64,000 bases of DNA. Origin: Amphirosellinia nigrospora (taxonomy: Eukaryota; Ascomycota; Sordariomycetes; Xylariales; Xylariaceae). This document shows positions 48,401 to 61,259 of the stretch, in pieces. The stretch is taken from assembly GCA_004123355.1 (NCBI GenBank), contig SCHM01000003.1, forward strand, positions 5,289,058 through 5,353,057. Reading direction: 5' to 3'. Numbering within the stretch: position 1 is the stretch's first letter; every line of letters begins with the position of its first letter. The notes beneath the pieces are model-generated. The model was not told where the DNA came from and searched no databases. It worked only from the letters and a program-made list of their open reading frames with translations. The position numbers and the translations under genes are program-made.

Positions 48401-51400
48401 AATTAAATTAAATAATTTACTTTTTATATAAAATCTAAATTAAAGTATTTATAATAAAATATAAACAAAAAACAAAAAATATAATATTAAATATAATAAG
48501 CTTTAATATAAAGTATTTCGTAATTAATTATAGCGAATAAACAAATACTTTAGTACTAAAAAAAATACCCTTTTAATTTATAGAACAATAAGTATAATAA
48601 TATTAAAAAAAATAATCTTAGTTAATTTTTTTTTATAAAAATATATATTTAAAAAATAATCTATTAATAAAAGTAAAAAATTATAAAAATTTAATCTATT
48701 AAATATTTTAATTAAATTTTATTATATAAAATTAATTAAAATAATAAGTTAAATATAAAAATATAATTTTTTATAAAAATTATAATTAAAAAATAAGATT
48801 TTTATTAATAATTATAAATATTTTTTTAAATAATTATTATTAATATATTTATTAATAATATTTTTTTTTTTTTTTATTTTTTTAATTTTTATACTATAAA
48901 TAATAAGTGCTTTTTTTTTTTTTTTTTTATTATAAATTTCTTTATTTTTAGCTTTATAAGTATTTTTTCTTTTTAATACTATTTTAAAATTTTAAATATA
49001 AAATATAATAAAAATTTTTATTTTTTTAATAATAACGGATAAATATAGTATAAATATCGGCGAAAATAGTTTTATTAGAAATAGTTTTAAATATTATTAA
49101 GTTGTTAAATTAAATAATTTATTATTAAATAATTTCCGAAGCTTTTTTTAGCTATTTAATAGTAAGATAATTTTTATATCTTTTATAAGCGTAAATTTAA
49201 TAAAAAAATCGGCAAATTAAATTAATTTTTTTTTTTTTTTTAAACAAATGCTTTATTAAATAACTAAATTATTTAAATATTTAATATAAATGTTTTTTTT
49301 ATTAGCTCGGGCTTATTTAAAATATATTTAATAAAAAAAAGTTTAATAACTATTAAAAAAAACAATAATTGTTATAATATTTATAAAATAATAATTAATA
49401 ATATAATAGTTAAAAATTTATTATTATTTAAAATTTTATAATAATATTTTAGAAAAAAATAATATATATTTACGATTTAGTTTTTAAAATAAATAATTAA
49501 ATATAAATAATAAATAGTTAAACGAAATAAATAAAATATAAAGAATATTAATTTAAAATAGTTTAGTTTGGGTTAAAGCTAATAAATAATAAATAATCTT
49601 TAGTTTTTTTTAAAATTATTAATTTTTAAAAAAGTAGAAAATATATAAGTTCTATTAAAACTATATAAACGGTTCTAATATTTTTAAATAAAAATTAAAA
49701 GTTTTTTTTTTTTTTCCGGATAACGTTTTAGTCCTAAGGATTTTTTTTTTATTAAAATATTTTTAGTATTTTTACTTTTTTTAATTTTTATTTCGAAACT
49801 TCCGGAAGTTTTAATATTTTTATTAAATAAAGTTTAAAATTATTAATATAAACCTTTTAAAGTTTTTTTTTCTTATTTATATAATTTATACAGATATTTT
49901 TAAAATAATATTAATTATTTCGAATAGTTTTTTTATATTAAATAAAGCTTTAAAGCCCGTTTTTTTATTTAGTTTATAGCTATTTTTTTTTTTCGATAAC
50001 TTTTAATTAATTTATTTTTTTTTTTATATATTTTTAAACTTAATCTCGAATTTTATAATTATAGCGGTTTTCTTTAAATAAGTTTTAAGCTTTTTTTTTA
50101 TTAAATAATTTAATATGTTTTTTTAGTATTTTTTTAACTATTAATAAACTTTTTAACGCTAATAAGTTTTTAATTAATTATCGGTATTTTATTTATATTT
50201 AAAGCTAGGGTTATAGTTTTAATATATTAATTTAAAAAAATCTTATTTAAAAATAAAATAATATTTTTTATTTTCCGAAAATTAATAGCTAACGTAGCTA
50301 ATTTTAACTAAAATAGCTATTAATTTAAATAAATATATCTAGTTTTTAAAGCTTATTAACGTAACTATTTTATAATTAATTATATAATTTTTTTTATTAA
50401 ACTATATTTATAATACGTTTAAAAGTTTATATTTAATAATAGTTTTTTTTTTTTTATAAAAACTATTTAAAAATTTCTTTTTAAAATTTATAATTAGCAA
50501 ACAATTGTTTTAAATATCCAAAAATAAATAATAGCACTTTTTAAGCTTTAAAAATAAAGAAAAATTTAATTTCTTTAATAATAAACGTAAAAACGAACCG
50601 ATTAAAATAATCCGCGAAAACTAGAATATATTTAAATCCGTTAAATCTTTAGGGAAAAATAGGTCTAATATAATCTATATTAATTATATTTTAAAGTCTT
50701 ATAATAACTATTTATTATTTAATAGCTAATGCTAATTTAGTGCCAATTTTTTTATATATATAATAAAAATTATAATAATAGCTTATATTTAAATTTTAAA
50801 AAAGCTATTAAAATTAGCTAACTAAATTTTTTAAAATAATTGTATAAATATAATGGCTATATTTGTTATACGTTTAATCGAGTACTTTTTTTATTTCTTT
50901 TAAAAGATATATTTAGTTATCTTTTTTTTTATTTTTATTATAAAAGTACTTTTTAATAATATAATAATATATTAAATTTTAAATTATTTTTCGCTTTTAG
51001 TTTTAAATTAATCTTTTTAACCTTTTTAGTTTATATAAAAATATTTTACTATTTTCGAATAAATAAAGTTAAAAAAATAAAGCTTAGTTAAATTTAATTT
51101 AAAGATTTTTTTTATTATAGTAGTTATTCCGAGTAGCTATATATTAAAGTTAGATTTTTTTTATTTTTAAAAAATAGATTTTTTTTTATTACTTAAATAA
51201 GGTTACTAGTAATAAAAAGCAACTTTTTTATATTAGTCCGGTTAAATAGCTATATAATAAAACTATTTAATTAAAATAAACTATTAATAATTTTAATAAT
51301 TTAAATAAAATTAAATTAATATTAAATAATTAATTAGTATTTTTTTAATTTTTTAACTAAATAGCAACTTTTTTTCGAATATTTAAATTAAGCTTAAAAG

Positions 51401-54400
51401 TTTTTAATAAATTTAAATAATTAGTATAAAATATAATTAAAAAAAAGGATTTTAATATTAATTATTTATATTTAGCTAAATATTTTATTATTCTTAAAGT
51501 TTTTTTTTTTTTTAAATATACTAGGTTTTAATATTTAATAAGCAATAAAATATAAATATAAATATTTATATTAAAATTATATTATAATTATTAATTTTAG
51601 TTCTAAAAAGTTGTTTTGCTATTTAAATAAAACTTTTTTAGCTTTTGTTTAAAAAATATTAATAGCTAAATAATATTAAATTATTAGATCAGGATTTTTA
51701 ACCGCTTAAGTTTAAATTTTTTAATAAATAATAATAAATGTTTAATTATATTTTTTTGTTTATATAAATAGTTTTTATATTTTTTTTTTATATTAAAGGT
51801 TTTTTTTTAAGGTAAAAGTTAGTAATATTTTTAAATAAACATTTTTTAAAATTTTTATTAATCCGCTTTACCTAGCAAATAAATTTTTAAATAAAAAACT
51901 AAATAAAAAAACTTTTTAATTTATTTATATTTTTTAAGTAATTTTTTTGTTTTGTTTATTTAACAAACTTATTATAATGCTTTATTAATAGTTTTACTTA
52001 ATTTTATAATAGTTTAAATCTTAAAGCTATTATTAAATCTATAAATAAAATAGTTTTTTTTAAAACAAGTTTAATAAAATAAAAATAATATAAAAAAAAT
52101 AAATAATATATAAAAAGTTAAAAAAATTATTAAAAGTTTAGCCGAAAATATTATAATTATTTATAAAAATATTAAAAAAACTTTTATTTTTAGATAATAT
52201 TTTATAAAAAAAAAAAAGCTAGTTTTAAATAACTTTTAAAAAATAATTATTTTCCGAACTTAATATTTTTAAAATATAATAAATATAAAATAATTTTATA
52301 AAGCTTTAAGGTATTTGCCAGTATATATATTACTTATTTAAAGCAATAAACGCTATTTTCAATTAATTTTTTTAATAAATATTAATTATTTAAAACTTAT
52401 ATACTATTTTTTTAAAAAAAAACCTAATAATTATTTTAAATTAAAATATAAAAAATATTATTACGTTTATAAATTAACTATTAAAGTTTAATAATAATAT
52501 TATTAATAAGTATATAATAATAAATAAATTTTCTTTTTTTTAGTATTAATTTAAAAAATATCTTATTTAAGTATTTTAAGTAAAAATTCTAAAATATATT
52601 AAGCTAGCCGTTTTTAATTAAAAAAAAATATAAGCAATAAAGTTTTTTTATCGATAGTATATTTAAATTATTATAATTTAAATAGTTTTATTAATTTATT
52701 AACTATAATAATATATTTTATTAAATTAGTTTTTTTTATATTTTTTAAACTAATAATAAAATAATTTTTTTAAATATAATATAATTATTTTATTTTAGTT
52801 TATTTTTTATAAATCAAGCTTTATTTTTAATAATAAGCTAAATCTTTATAAACTAACTATTTACTATTTATTAAAGTTTATTTAATAATTATTTTTATTA
52901 AAGTTTTTAATTTATTTTAGGTTTTTTTATTAATTTAATTTATAAGCTAATAAATCCCTAATACTTTAAATATATACTTAAAAAATATAAAAATTATTAA
53001 TTTTATTTTTATTTTAATTAAATAAATCTTATATTAACTATTAATATTTTTATATTATTATTTAAAAAAATTTTATAGTTTTTTTAAATAATTTATTTTA
53101 TTCAATAAAAACTAAAGTTAAATTAACATCCGATTAATTATTAAGTTTAAATATTATTATTTTTTATTATTATAAATAATAATATTACTAAAAATAAATA
53201 TAATAAACTTATTTTTTATATATTTATAATATTAAATAAATCAAGTTTTATTATTTTTAAAAATATTAATTAGTTAATATAGAATAATAAGACTATATTT
53301 TTAAAAGCTTAAAGTATTTAAATATTTTTTTATTAAAAAAATTTATTGCTTTATATTAAATTTTAGTATTTAGGTTTAATTATTGAATTATTTTTTTTAA
53401 ATTATTTTATTTCCGCAAGAAAATTAATAAAAGCATATTTGCTTTTTTTATTAGTTTTACTAAAATAAATAAAAAAAAGCTTATATAAACATTTTGCTTA
53501 AAAAATCTAAAAAAACTATTATTTATAATAATAACCGATTAATAATTTATAAATCTATTATTAATAAACTTTTTTTAGCTAAAATTAAAACTATATAATT
53601 AAAGCTAATTTGTTTAATAATACTTTAAAAAAGCTTAAAATTAAAAAAACCTAGTATATTTATTAGTTTAATATTAATATTAATTTTAATATTGTTTTTT
53701 AGTATAAAAAATCTAAAATTATTATTAGTTTTTTTTAAAAGTTATATTTTTTTTATATTTTTTTAGATTCGATTTAATAAAAAGCGATTTTTTAAACTTT
53801 TAAATAACGATTTTAAAGCTTAGTTTAAATATAAGCTTTATTTTAGTTTTTTAAACAAAGCATTTAAGCTAGTACTAATTTAACGATATTAATAATTTTT
53901 TTAATTAAATTAAAGTTAATAGGCTTTTTTTTAATATTTCCGTTATATTAATCTTTTTATTTTTAAATCTCTTTTATTTTTAATAAGCTTAAACTTATAA
54001 ATTCGGAATTTTAACGGATTATTTTTTTTAATAGTTAAAAGCTTAATACTAAAAATATTAATTATTATAATTTAATTAATTATACTTTTAATACTTTTAA
54101 TAATTAATTTTTTAATAGCGAAATTAATAACTATAAAATTTCGTTTTAACTATTTTTTATTTATAAAAATATTATAAGTTAAGTTTTTTTAATAATATAA
54201 GCTTTAATTATTATTAGAACTTTTTTTATTACAAAAAGAAAACTATATAATAATTAATATTAACTATAATATTATTAGCTATTTTAAGTTTTAATAAATA
54301 AAAAATAAATTTTAAAATTAAATTATATTTAAATATATATAATAAACTAATAAATTTAAAAAATAAACTTTTTTTATAAAAATTTTTTAATTAGTTATTT

Positions 54401-57361
54401 TAATATTTTTCCGTTAATATATTTTAAATAAGTTTTTTTATTATTTATTTTAGTTCGATTTAAAGTTTATATTTATTTTAATATAATAAAATAGTTTAAG
54501 TTTTTTTTTAACGTTTTAAACTTTAGCTATTATAAAATAATAACCTTTTTTATGTTAAAAAGTTTTAGCCGTTCTAATTTAGCTATAAAAGATAATTTTA
54601 TTTTTATATTAATTAAACTTAAATAATAAAAATTGATCTAATAATTATTTTTAAATAATTATAAGAAATAATATACTACGTAAAAATTAACCGATATTAA
54701 TATAATTTTTCCGATTATTTTTATACGCTCGAATAAAAAATATTCTTTTTAACGATTTTTCGGCGGGTTTTTATTAGCTACTTATTTAATTTTTTTATAG
54801 TTTTTCGTTAAAATAAAGTTTCTTTATTTAAATAAAATAAAAAAAATTAGTTTAAAAATTTTACGTTTTTTCTTTTTAGCTAATAACTTTATTTAATTAA
54901 AAATAATAAATAGCTTTAGCTATAATTCTAGTTTAATAAAAATCCTTTTTTATTTATTTTTTTTTTTATAGCTTTTTATATTAGCTAGTATATTTATAGT
55001 TTAGCTTATTAATCTTATAAAAAAAATATAAAATAGCTTTTTATATTTAAACTAATATTTAAAAAAACTTTTATTATTTATAACTTTTTTTTAGCTTAAA
55101 TTAAATATTTTTATTTTATAAAAAGATTTTATTTTTAATAATAATTATACTTATATTTACTAGCGTTATATTTATAATTATTAATAGCTTTATTTTATTT
55201 AAAAAGTTATATTTTAAATTATTAAATAAAAGTTATTATTTTAGATCGAATTTTAAATCTAGATTTTTTTTATAAAGTTTTTTTTTTTAAAATATTAATT
55301 ACTTATATGCTTTTTTACTTTATAGTTATAATAAACAAAAGGGATTTATAAAGAAGGGTTAAAAATCCCGGTAGTTATATTATTTGTTTATTTTTAGCTT
55401 AATAAATATAATTAAAATAATTATTGCTTCGACTTTTTTTAAAACCTTTTTTATTTTAATTATTTTTAAAAAAATTTTAATATAATTAATACTTTTAGTA
55501 TTAAAGTACTAAATTAAATAGGTTTTTTTAACTTAAAAATAAAAAAATTAAATAATTATTTAATATCTTTATAATTCGCCGGTACAAAAGATTAACTATT
55601 ATTAAGTAGATAATAAGCCTAAATAAAATAATTTATTAATGCTAGTATTTTAATATAGTTTGTTTAATAAACCGAGGGATTTATATAAAATAAAAGTATA
55701 TAAATAAAATAATAAAGGTTAATTAAGTTTTTAAATCTTTTTAAATATAAAAATAAATGTTTTTTTAAGCTTTTAAAGAATTTTTTTTTAAATATTTTCG
55801 AGGAAATTTTAAATAAATCTACTTAATTAAAGAATTTTAACTTTTTCCCCGGTTTTAAAACATATGCTATAATTATTTCTAATATATTTTAAAAGCTATA
55901 TTTATTAATAAATTTTTTAAAGCTAATAATATAGCTATTATTTATTAAATAATTAGTTATTTTTTTTTAAATTTATTTATTTAATTAATATTTTTTTTAA
56001 TTATATTTTTATATAAATAATCCTTTAATTTAAAGATTTATTTATTATTTATTTTAAAAAAAGTTAATTCGCCCGATTAATAAAAATAGCTAGCGATTTT
56101 TTAATATTCCGATTAAAACTATTAATTCGGGCATTTAGTTTTAAATTTCGATTATATACTTTTAAAGGAAATTTTTTTTTAATCTTTTTTAAAGTTTTTT
56201 TTAATTTTTTTTTTTTTATTGTTTAAATAATAATACTAGTTTTAAATATCCTTTTTTAAACCTCGTTTAAACATTAACCGAGTTTTAATATTAAAATTTT
56301 TTAAAAAATAATTTTTAAATAATAAATTTTTAATATATAAAATTATATTATTAATATATTTTTAAGGATTTTTTTTTAAGTTTTTTAAAAATAAAAAAAT
56401 TATAAAAAAATATTTTAAATAAAAAACAAATTAGCTTAAGTTTAATTTTTAGTTTGTTAAAAATAATTTTAATAATTAAAAACCGAAAAAAAATACTTAA
56501 ACTTTTAGCTAAAACTTTAAAAAAATATATATTTATTTATAAAGCTAATTAACTAAAAAAAGCTTTAATTAAAATTAAAAAATTTTTTATAACTTTTTTT
56601 ATATTTATAAAAAAATAAGCTTAAAATTTAGTTTAGCTTTGTTTAGATTTTAAATTTAGCTTAAATAAAAACGTTTTAAGCTATTATTTTTTAATTTTTT
56701 TAAAAATAAATTAATTTAAAAACGCTATTTTTTAAATTAATTTAAAAATAAATAATAATCGAAAAAATATATATAATAACTTATTTTATTTTAAAAATAT
56801 AAAAACTTAATAAAACAAAAAAAAATAAATAAAATTAAACTAAGATTAATAGTTTATATTTAATAACGTTATTATTAAAATATATTTACGTTTTAATAAT
56901 AAATACTTTAAGCTATTTATAAAATATAAACAAAAATAATAAATACGTTTTAATAAAAACATAAAAAAAAACTTTTTACTTTTTAATAGGCTCGAATTTT
57001 TAAAAATATTTTTTTTTTTTTTAAATTAAAAATATAAAAATTCGCTAAAATTAATAAAATTAAAAATTTAACTATAATATTTTTAAAATAAAGAAAACTT
57101 TTACTATATAAAACTTTCCGTTAATAATTTCTAGGTTAATATATTATTATTTTTATTTATAAACTTATACTATAATTTTTTTCTTTTTAATATTTTATTT
57201 ATTAAATTAAACATTAAACTTCCGAACTAAAATAAACCTTAGAAAAAAAAGCAAATATATACAATTTTTTTAATTTAAGGAAAATAAATTAAACTAATAA
57301 AACCGCAGTAGGAGAAAACCGTACAAAAGGAGAACGTAAGCTGATAGCTCTCACCAGAATA
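42471..57361. other. 15-kb AT island, RIP-saturated relic of repeated DNA
   Basis: From about 42520 to 57300 the sequence is almost only A and T. A hand count of 43081-43380 gives about 6% G+C, no CA dinucleotide and one TG; the few C residues left sit mostly in CG or GCT contexts. No open frame of 60 codons exists on either strand. This is what RIP leaves after repeated rounds on duplicated DNA, so the block is best read as fossil transposable elements, probably several nested, very old and wholly inert. The family cannot be told: no terminal repeats, coding motifs or target-site duplications survive that I can see. Both edges are sharp, within tens of bases. Confidence 0.88.
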
Positions 57362-57468
57362 TTACCGTTGTAAGATGGCAAGGAGGTTGTATTAGGTCTG
57401 GAGCTATCTGAGTAGTGCCATTCTGGTAGAAATTTGGTTTATGCCTATCGGGACCCACAAGACCCACA
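57362..57468 (+). repeat. Right copy of 107-bp direct repeat flanking the AT island
   Basis: Starts TTACCGTTGTAAGATGGC and ends GGACCCACAAGACCCACA; same orientation as the left copy at 42364-42470, with three transition differences. Confidence 0.95.
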
Positions 57469-58056
57469 GACCCCACAATACGTAGCTAGGGCACACAGTT
57501 GGCCATCCCGCCCCCTACCTCAGGCTTAACTAAGCGGTTCGACTTCAGCTTGACCCTTGACTATTACACCTACAGCTCTACCTACGTAAACGTCGAAAGA
57601 CCATACATATAGACAAGATTGCCTATTGCTGTGTCTTCCACCCTCGCTCTGCCATCATTCAAATGCAACTTACCACACAAGCAGAGACCGTCAGGTCAGC
57701 GTATCATTCTTTTATATACCCTTGTGCAATTATCGTTAGACTGCCGCTTCTTGCCTTTGTTCTCTACGTTTCTTTGAGGCCCTTCCGTTCGCGGCACAAC
57801 CTCGCCTCCATCACCCTGCCGTTCACAGTCTTTGGCTTGTCTTGAAAGAATGCCATCCCATTCCAGCCTCTGTCCCCGGAACAATAGTGATACATAAGGT
57901 CCTCTCTTTCTCGATGCGCCATCTCGCTCATGCCAATGCCATCTCCATTGCCACTTGCCCTCGATCTTTCCTCGACACCCATCTTCTGCTCTCGCCTCCA
58001 TATCCAGGATTTGCGCAACCGACGACGCCTTTCCATCTTCAGATAGACCCTTCGTT
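57469..58056. other. Leader/promoter region of the deubiquitinase
   Basis: Ordinary composition, rich in pyrimidine tracts from about 57640 on, as in fungal 5' leaders. No gene recognised. Confidence 0.5.
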
Positions 58057-61000
58057 ATGAAATCTTATGCGACTCCATACCGACATGAGCCCTATCGCGT
58101 ACTCGGGGCCCGCCGTCCCCCCAGCAACAAGTCAATGGCACCGACCCCCCGCAACAATGCGATTGGAGGGGCTGGGAAAGGATTAGTTAGTGGAGTCCCT
58201 CACAGAGGTTATTCCGGCCCGAAGAAAGCGCCCTTCCGTCACATAGACGATATCGTGTCGGTCGATGTTGACCTTGACCCTCATACGCCTCTGCGAAAGG
58301 TTATAGAGATTGGCGACAAGCATATGCAGCAAGCTATCACTTATGAGGGATTCGGCCCGCTCGATTTGGCATTGCAGGAGTATATCAAAGCATTTACTAT
58401 TGCGGTGGACAAGGTACCCAAACACAAGGAATACCCGTCTCTCAGGTCGGATCGTGGGGACCTGAACCGCTCATACCGTGCCCTCAAAGTCAAGATCACC
58501 AAGAACAGCGCGGTTTATGATCGGATCAAAGAACTTATCAAGGAAGACAATTTGAGAAGTGGTGTATACCCGGAGAGGGCTGCTACTAAGTCTCCTCGAA
58601 ACCTACCCTTGGATCTCCCTAGCGTGCCAACTAATCTACAGTCACAACAGTCGGTTAATCATGACGAGGTCCATCCCGAAACCTCAATCCCAAACGGGAA
58701 ACTCCTGCGACATGATCCTCAGGTCTATGATGGTTACGGTGCCGGACGCATAACGAAGCCTATTGTACATCCCAAGCCCCAGGCGCTGCATGGCAATTCA
58801 ATTAGACCAGTGTCAGATAAAGCTTCACCGGATCTAGTAGCTCGTTTTTGCGAAACTTCGTGATCCTCTAGCATCGCGAAATAGTTCTTCTTCGCCACCG
58901 CTTGCAAAACCAATTGGTCCTAGAGCCATGCCTCTGCAGTACCGCCCCCCCCTTCAGTCCATAACTCCTTCTCAGACATGCCTAAAATCCCCGACGCGAT
59001 CTATAGTCCTGCAAGAGGCACTGTAACAAGCGAGACTGCGAACCTCCCTTCAAGTACGCCTCGTGGTATGTTCAGCCGGACGAACTCTATCGTTTCCATG
59101 TCCGGCACTTCTTCGCGTACATCCATGGAGAGCGTTCTCAAAACGGTCAATCGAGAGCAATTTGTGACCGCACACTCGTACGGCGATATACAAGCATCTT
59201 CTATGCCGAGTCGTCACATTCCGGAGGGAGAACTCATCACGGTTAAAGAGCTGGTGCGCTTCATGGACCTTGCGAGCGAAAATGCCAATATTAAGCTCCT
59301 TCTCATTGATGTCCGCGATCGGCAGTTATTTGATGAAGGCCACATTATGTCGCAGAACACAATCTGTCTCGACCCTACTATTCTGTCGCGCCAGAATATT
59401 TCGGCAAGCGAAATAGTTGACAGTATGATTCTTGCTCCTGCAAATGAGAAGCTCGCGTTTGAACGGCGTGACGAGGTCGATCTGATTGTCTTTTACGACC
59501 AAGATTCAGAATTCTTACCTCAAAATGTCTCTAGCGACACACGGGAGGCAGTTATATTTAATCTCCGACAAGCCCTGGTTCACTACAGCTATTCTAAACA
59601 GTTGGCCCATGCGCCAAAACTCCTAGTTGGAGGCATAGAGACATGGGTAGTTGAAATGGGCCAGTCGTCACTCCAGACATCGGACACTCAATCGATTCCT
59701 AGAAGTGCGACTTCAAGCTCTATCAGCGCGCGCAAACGATTAAGGAATAGAACTTTGAAACCGGAAGAGGTAAATTCCTTCGAGGCTATGATTGGGCGAG
59801 ATGAGACGGGAGACTTTGACTACACTAAATCTCGAGACGATTTTATGCGAAGGTTTCCAAGCCTAAGGGAGCCAGAGTCTATGGTCTCCAATGAGCGGGA
59901 CGGCTCCTCCATAGAAAGCACGGGCTCAGGAGGTGAGGAGTTTTTGAAAGATATGACTCCCGTACCACCTATTCGTCCTAAGCCCTCTGTTGCTAGGACA
60001 AGGTACAGCGGGCTTGAATCTGCGGATGAGCATTCCCCAGGTGGCTTGGCCATGATGGCCACCCCGGCGCCCGGCTCCCCAAAACCTACTGGACTCATCA
60101 ACCCTGGAAACTGGTGCTATGCCAACGCTTCTATCCAGGCGCTCCTAGCAAGTACAGACTTCTCGAACGAGTTTTTGGACCCCCAATGGCCAACGAAATA
60201 TCGCCCGGCAGAGAAAGGTGGCGACCCTGCGTACAACCAGTTGCTGTGTCGAATACTCGGCAACCTTTTCCAGTGGCTGAGTCAACGGAGTTTTTCGAAC
60301 CATGAAGGCTTCAACGCTTATGTATGTCCCACTAGCTTTTGTTCAAAGTACAAAGCGCTTACTTATAATAGCATTATCTGAGAACTATCCATACGGGATA
60401 CCAAGTAAATAATGGGCAAGCTGTTCGAGTTGTTCGATTTGGAGATACCCAGCAACACGATTCAGACGAGCTTATCACCTTCATGTTTGGCCAGCTTGAA
60501 TCCGAAACTCTGATCAATATGACGGGGAATACTCTGCCGACACTGGATATTACAGAAGCCATGGGTTATGTTATACATATCTGGGAAGGCCACAAGCGAT
60601 CTATAGTCAAAAAGCACTGGTTTTTTATGGAGCTTCAAACAATGACTTGCCACAACTGCAAGTCAAAGAACTTCTCAAACGACGTGATGGACAGATGGCA
60701 ACTTATAGCACCGTACGATAATAATAACGGCACGTTTGCCAAGTCCACCAGAGCGTATTTTCAGCCATACGATCTCGGCGCAACCTGCGAGAAGTGTAAG
60801 TCGACAGGCAAATACGTGACGAAGCGTATCGCACGTCTTCCTCCAATGTTGCGGGTGGGCCTCGTCAGGACAGACCAAACCAGCTCAATAAAAACTTCCA
60901 AACATTTCGCGTTTCCTTTTGATGATTTAGACCTGAAGGAGTATTGCCTGGAGTCCAGCCAGAGGAGGCAGCTCGCCAAGCTCATCGGTGGCGAGGCCGC

Positions 61001-61259
61001 CGATGGATTTGATGGTAATACTACTTATCATCTGGTTGCTGTGGTCATGCATGCTGGAAGTAGCCTGCACTCCGGCCACTTCGTTACAGCCGTCAGACAA
61101 TCGAACGATACATGGGTGGAATTCAACGATGAAAGGGTTTTTACGAAGCCGACCGGTGAAATGATGACCTTCTTCCATGAATGCCGGGAAGGGTTCACGC
61201 CAGTGCAGCTGTTTTACAAGCGAAACAAGGATTCACCCGCGGGGAAGAAGAAAAAGTAG
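58057..61259 (+). CDS. Ubiquitin carboxyl-terminal hydrolase, MIT-rhodanese-USP layout (Doa4/USP8-like)
   Basis: Deubiquitinase; relatives recycle ubiquitin from cargo at endosomes. ATG at 58057 (MKSYATPYRHEPYR) is taken as start. Parts: an N-terminal helical MIT-like region (DKHMQQAITYEGFG, LALQEYIKAFTIAVDKVPKH), a linker, a rhodanese domain (LLLIDVRDRQLFDEGHIM to LLVGGIETWV), a disordered stretch, then the USP domain with Cys box GLINPGNWCYANASIQALL, zinc-finger pairs TCHNCKS and TCEKCKS, and His box LHSGHFVTAVR with WVEFNDERV. Intron 60322-60371. Two frame slips: near 58846 (T run) and at a C run 58945-58952 where one C is missing (reads RPPPSVHNSFSDMPK when restored). The Cys box is unusual: family norm is NLGNTCYMNS. 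The tail is basic (GKKKK). Confidence 0.88.

Noticed and set aside
42520-57300. Mitochondrial DNA insertion
   Set aside because: Fungal mtDNA is about 70-75% A+T and keeps recognisable genes and tRNAs; this block is about 94% A+T with CpA depletion, which is a RIP signature.
42520-57300. Centromere core
   Set aside because: RIP-degraded fungal centromeres span tens to hundreds of kb; this is 15 kb between active housekeeping genes.
57362-57373. TTAC(N7)A motif, the insertion site of Starship elements, at the right edge of the AT island
   Set aside because: The left copy has G where the motif needs A, the motif is common by chance, and no DUF3435 tyrosine recombinase or cargo genes are visible.
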